Shown here: positions 6,131-6,685 of the stretch, in pieces
Layout of the letters: every line of letters starts with the position of its first letter
Position numbering within the stretch: position 1 is the stretch's first letter
DNA from: Chloroflexota bacterium
GTDB lineage: Bacteria > Chloroflexota > Limnocylindria > Limnocylindrales > CSP1-4
Assembly (NCBI GenBank): GCA_021786915.1
Contig: JAJYMP010000727.1
Location: forward strand, 1 to 6,685
Length of the DNA stretch: 6,685 bases
Direction of reading: 5' to 3'
Translations under genes and position numbers: made by a program
The notes under the pieces: model-generated
Told to the model about the DNA's origin: nothing
Database searches by the model: none
The model's input: the letters and a program-made list of their open reading frames with translations, nothing else

Positions 6131-6150
6131 CATGGCTCCAAGGGGCCATG
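6131..6150. repeat. Hairpin in the lysozyme leader, CATGGC...GCCATG
   Basis: CATGGCTCC and GGGGCCATG form a stem of up to 9 bp (one G-T pair) around AA, or 6 perfect pairs with a larger loop. It contains the alternative ATG6149 of the lysozyme. It lies between that gene's Shine-Dalgarno and the divergent DUF2203 promoter. Confidence 0.55.
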
Positions 6151-6154
6151 CGGG

Positions 6155-6175
6155 GGGTGGTCCTTCAGACCATCC
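6155..6175. repeat. Second hairpin in the divergent intergenic region
   Basis: TGGTC (6158-6162), loop CTTCA, then GACCA (6168-6172). The stem extends to 8 bp with a G-T pair and two more G-C pairs. It lies 4 nt from the preceding hairpin. No T-run follows, so a regulatory or leader-RNA structure is more plausible than a terminator. Confidence 0.5.
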
Positions 6176-6224
6176 ACGCAGGCAGACCCCAGGTCGCCGG
6201 GGAGCCGCGAGGGGCCAGCGCGAC

Positions 6225-6230
6225 TACAAT
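6225..6230 (+). promoter_or_regulatory. -10 box TACAAT for a leaderless DUF2203 transcript
   Basis: TACAAT matches the sigma-70 -10 consensus at 5 of 6 positions. It ends exactly 6 nt before the GTG at 6237, the usual distance to the transcription start, so transcription would begin at the start codon. No Shine-Dalgarno lies at normal spacing. No good -35 hexamer is seen near 6201-6208. Confidence 0.6.
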
Positions 6231-6236
6231 CGCGCC

Positions 6237-6671
6237 GTGTCCCGCATCTACTCGCTCCGAGACGCCGACGCCATCCTGCCCGAGATCGCCGTCGTCGTCC
6301 AGAGGCTGCAAGATCTTCGTGACGAAGTCATCACCCTCCGTGACGCGTATCGGCAGAGCGACGGTGTAGCGGGTCGGGGGCCTGGCAAGGCGGACCGCGC
6401 GGCTGAGGTGGGTGTCGGCGCGCCGCCCGATCGCGAGCTCATCCGCCTGCGCCTGCGCGGCGTGGTCGACCAGATGCAGGCTGCCGCGCTGTGGCTCGAC
6501 GAGCGCGACATCGTGCTCCGTGACATCGCAACCGGGCTTCTCGACTTCCCGGGCGAGGCGCACGGCGAGCCGATCTGGCTGTGCTGGCGGCTGGGCGAGG
6601 CGTCGGTGACCGCGTGGCATCCGCAGGACGAGGGCTTCGCCGGGCGGCGTCAGGTGGACGAGCTCGACTGA
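6237..6671 (+). CDS. DUF2203 family protein
   Basis: This is a 144-residue soluble protein without a signal peptide or membrane segment. It matches DUF2203 as I know it: an N-terminal helix SRIYSLRDADAILPEI with a coiled-coil-like stretch to about residue 38 (VVVQRLQDLRDEV), a variable Gly/Pro-containing loop (about 41-64), a second long helix (65-90), and the family's conserved end with RDIATGLLDFPG (95-106), PIWLCWRLGE (112-121), WHPQDEGFAGRR (127-138). The biochemical role of the family is not known to me. I chose the GTG at 6237 because the family's N-terminal motif starts there and TACAAT sits 6 nt upstream; the open frame extends further upstream only as antisense of the lysozyme. The gene is divergent from the lysozyme, with 159 nt between starts, and ends 14 nt before the window edge. 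Family assignment is confident; function is unknown. Confidence 0.9.
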   Translation: MSRIYSLRDADAILPEIAVVVQRLQDLRDEVITLRDAYRQSDGVAGRGPGKADRAAEVGVGAPPDRELIRLRLRGVVDQMQAAALWLDERDIVLRDIATGLLDFPGEAHGEPIWLCWRLGEASVTAWHPQDEGFAGRRQVDELD

Positions 6672-6685
6672 CCGCAGGCTTCGCC

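Noticed and set aside
5145..6236. Upstream extension of the DUF2203 frame to an ATG at 5145.
   Set aside because: The extension is antisense to the lysozyme and low-complexity. Family homology and the -10 box place the start at 6237.

Overview
This 6,685-base window is strongly GC-rich, with G or C at most third codon positions. It carries Gram-positive-style envelope biology (a GH25 muramidase with a Pro/Thr linker) and genes with little or no leader before the start codon. Together these suggest a high-GC Chloroflexota (Limnocylindria-like) or actinobacterial chromosome. That placement is an impression from gene style and was not tested.

Layout. Positions 1-2986 (minus strand) hold a two-gene operon: a class V PLP-dependent aminotransferase / cysteine-desulfurase-like protein, followed with an 8-nt overlap by an FGGY-family sugar kinase that runs off the left edge. 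Positions 2987-3434 contain no convincing gene but are rich in inverted repeats, including two long ones that interleave as in a pseudoknot. Positions 3435-3901 (plus strand) are the remnant of an IS110-family transposase. It lacks its N-terminal part, carries a frameshift and is cut off before the end of its second domain. Positions 3902-4121 are non-coding. Positions 4122-6077 (minus strand) encode a secreted or membrane-anchored GH25 lysozyme with three SH3-like repeats and a Pro/Thr-rich linker. After a short divergent intergenic region with two hairpins, positions 6237-6671 (plus strand) encode a small DUF2203-family protein that is probably translated from a leaderless mRNA.

How the genes fit together. 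Only the aminotransferase and the kinase are clearly coupled, by overlapping stop and start codons with an internal Shine-Dalgarno. Nothing in their sequences shows a shared pathway. The lysozyme and the DUF2203 gene are divergently transcribed and look like ordinary chromosomal genes. The transposase remnant lies between these two blocks and is no longer functional. I see no complete new system. The least explained part is the interleaved inverted-repeat region at about 3120-3275, next to the IS110 remnant.
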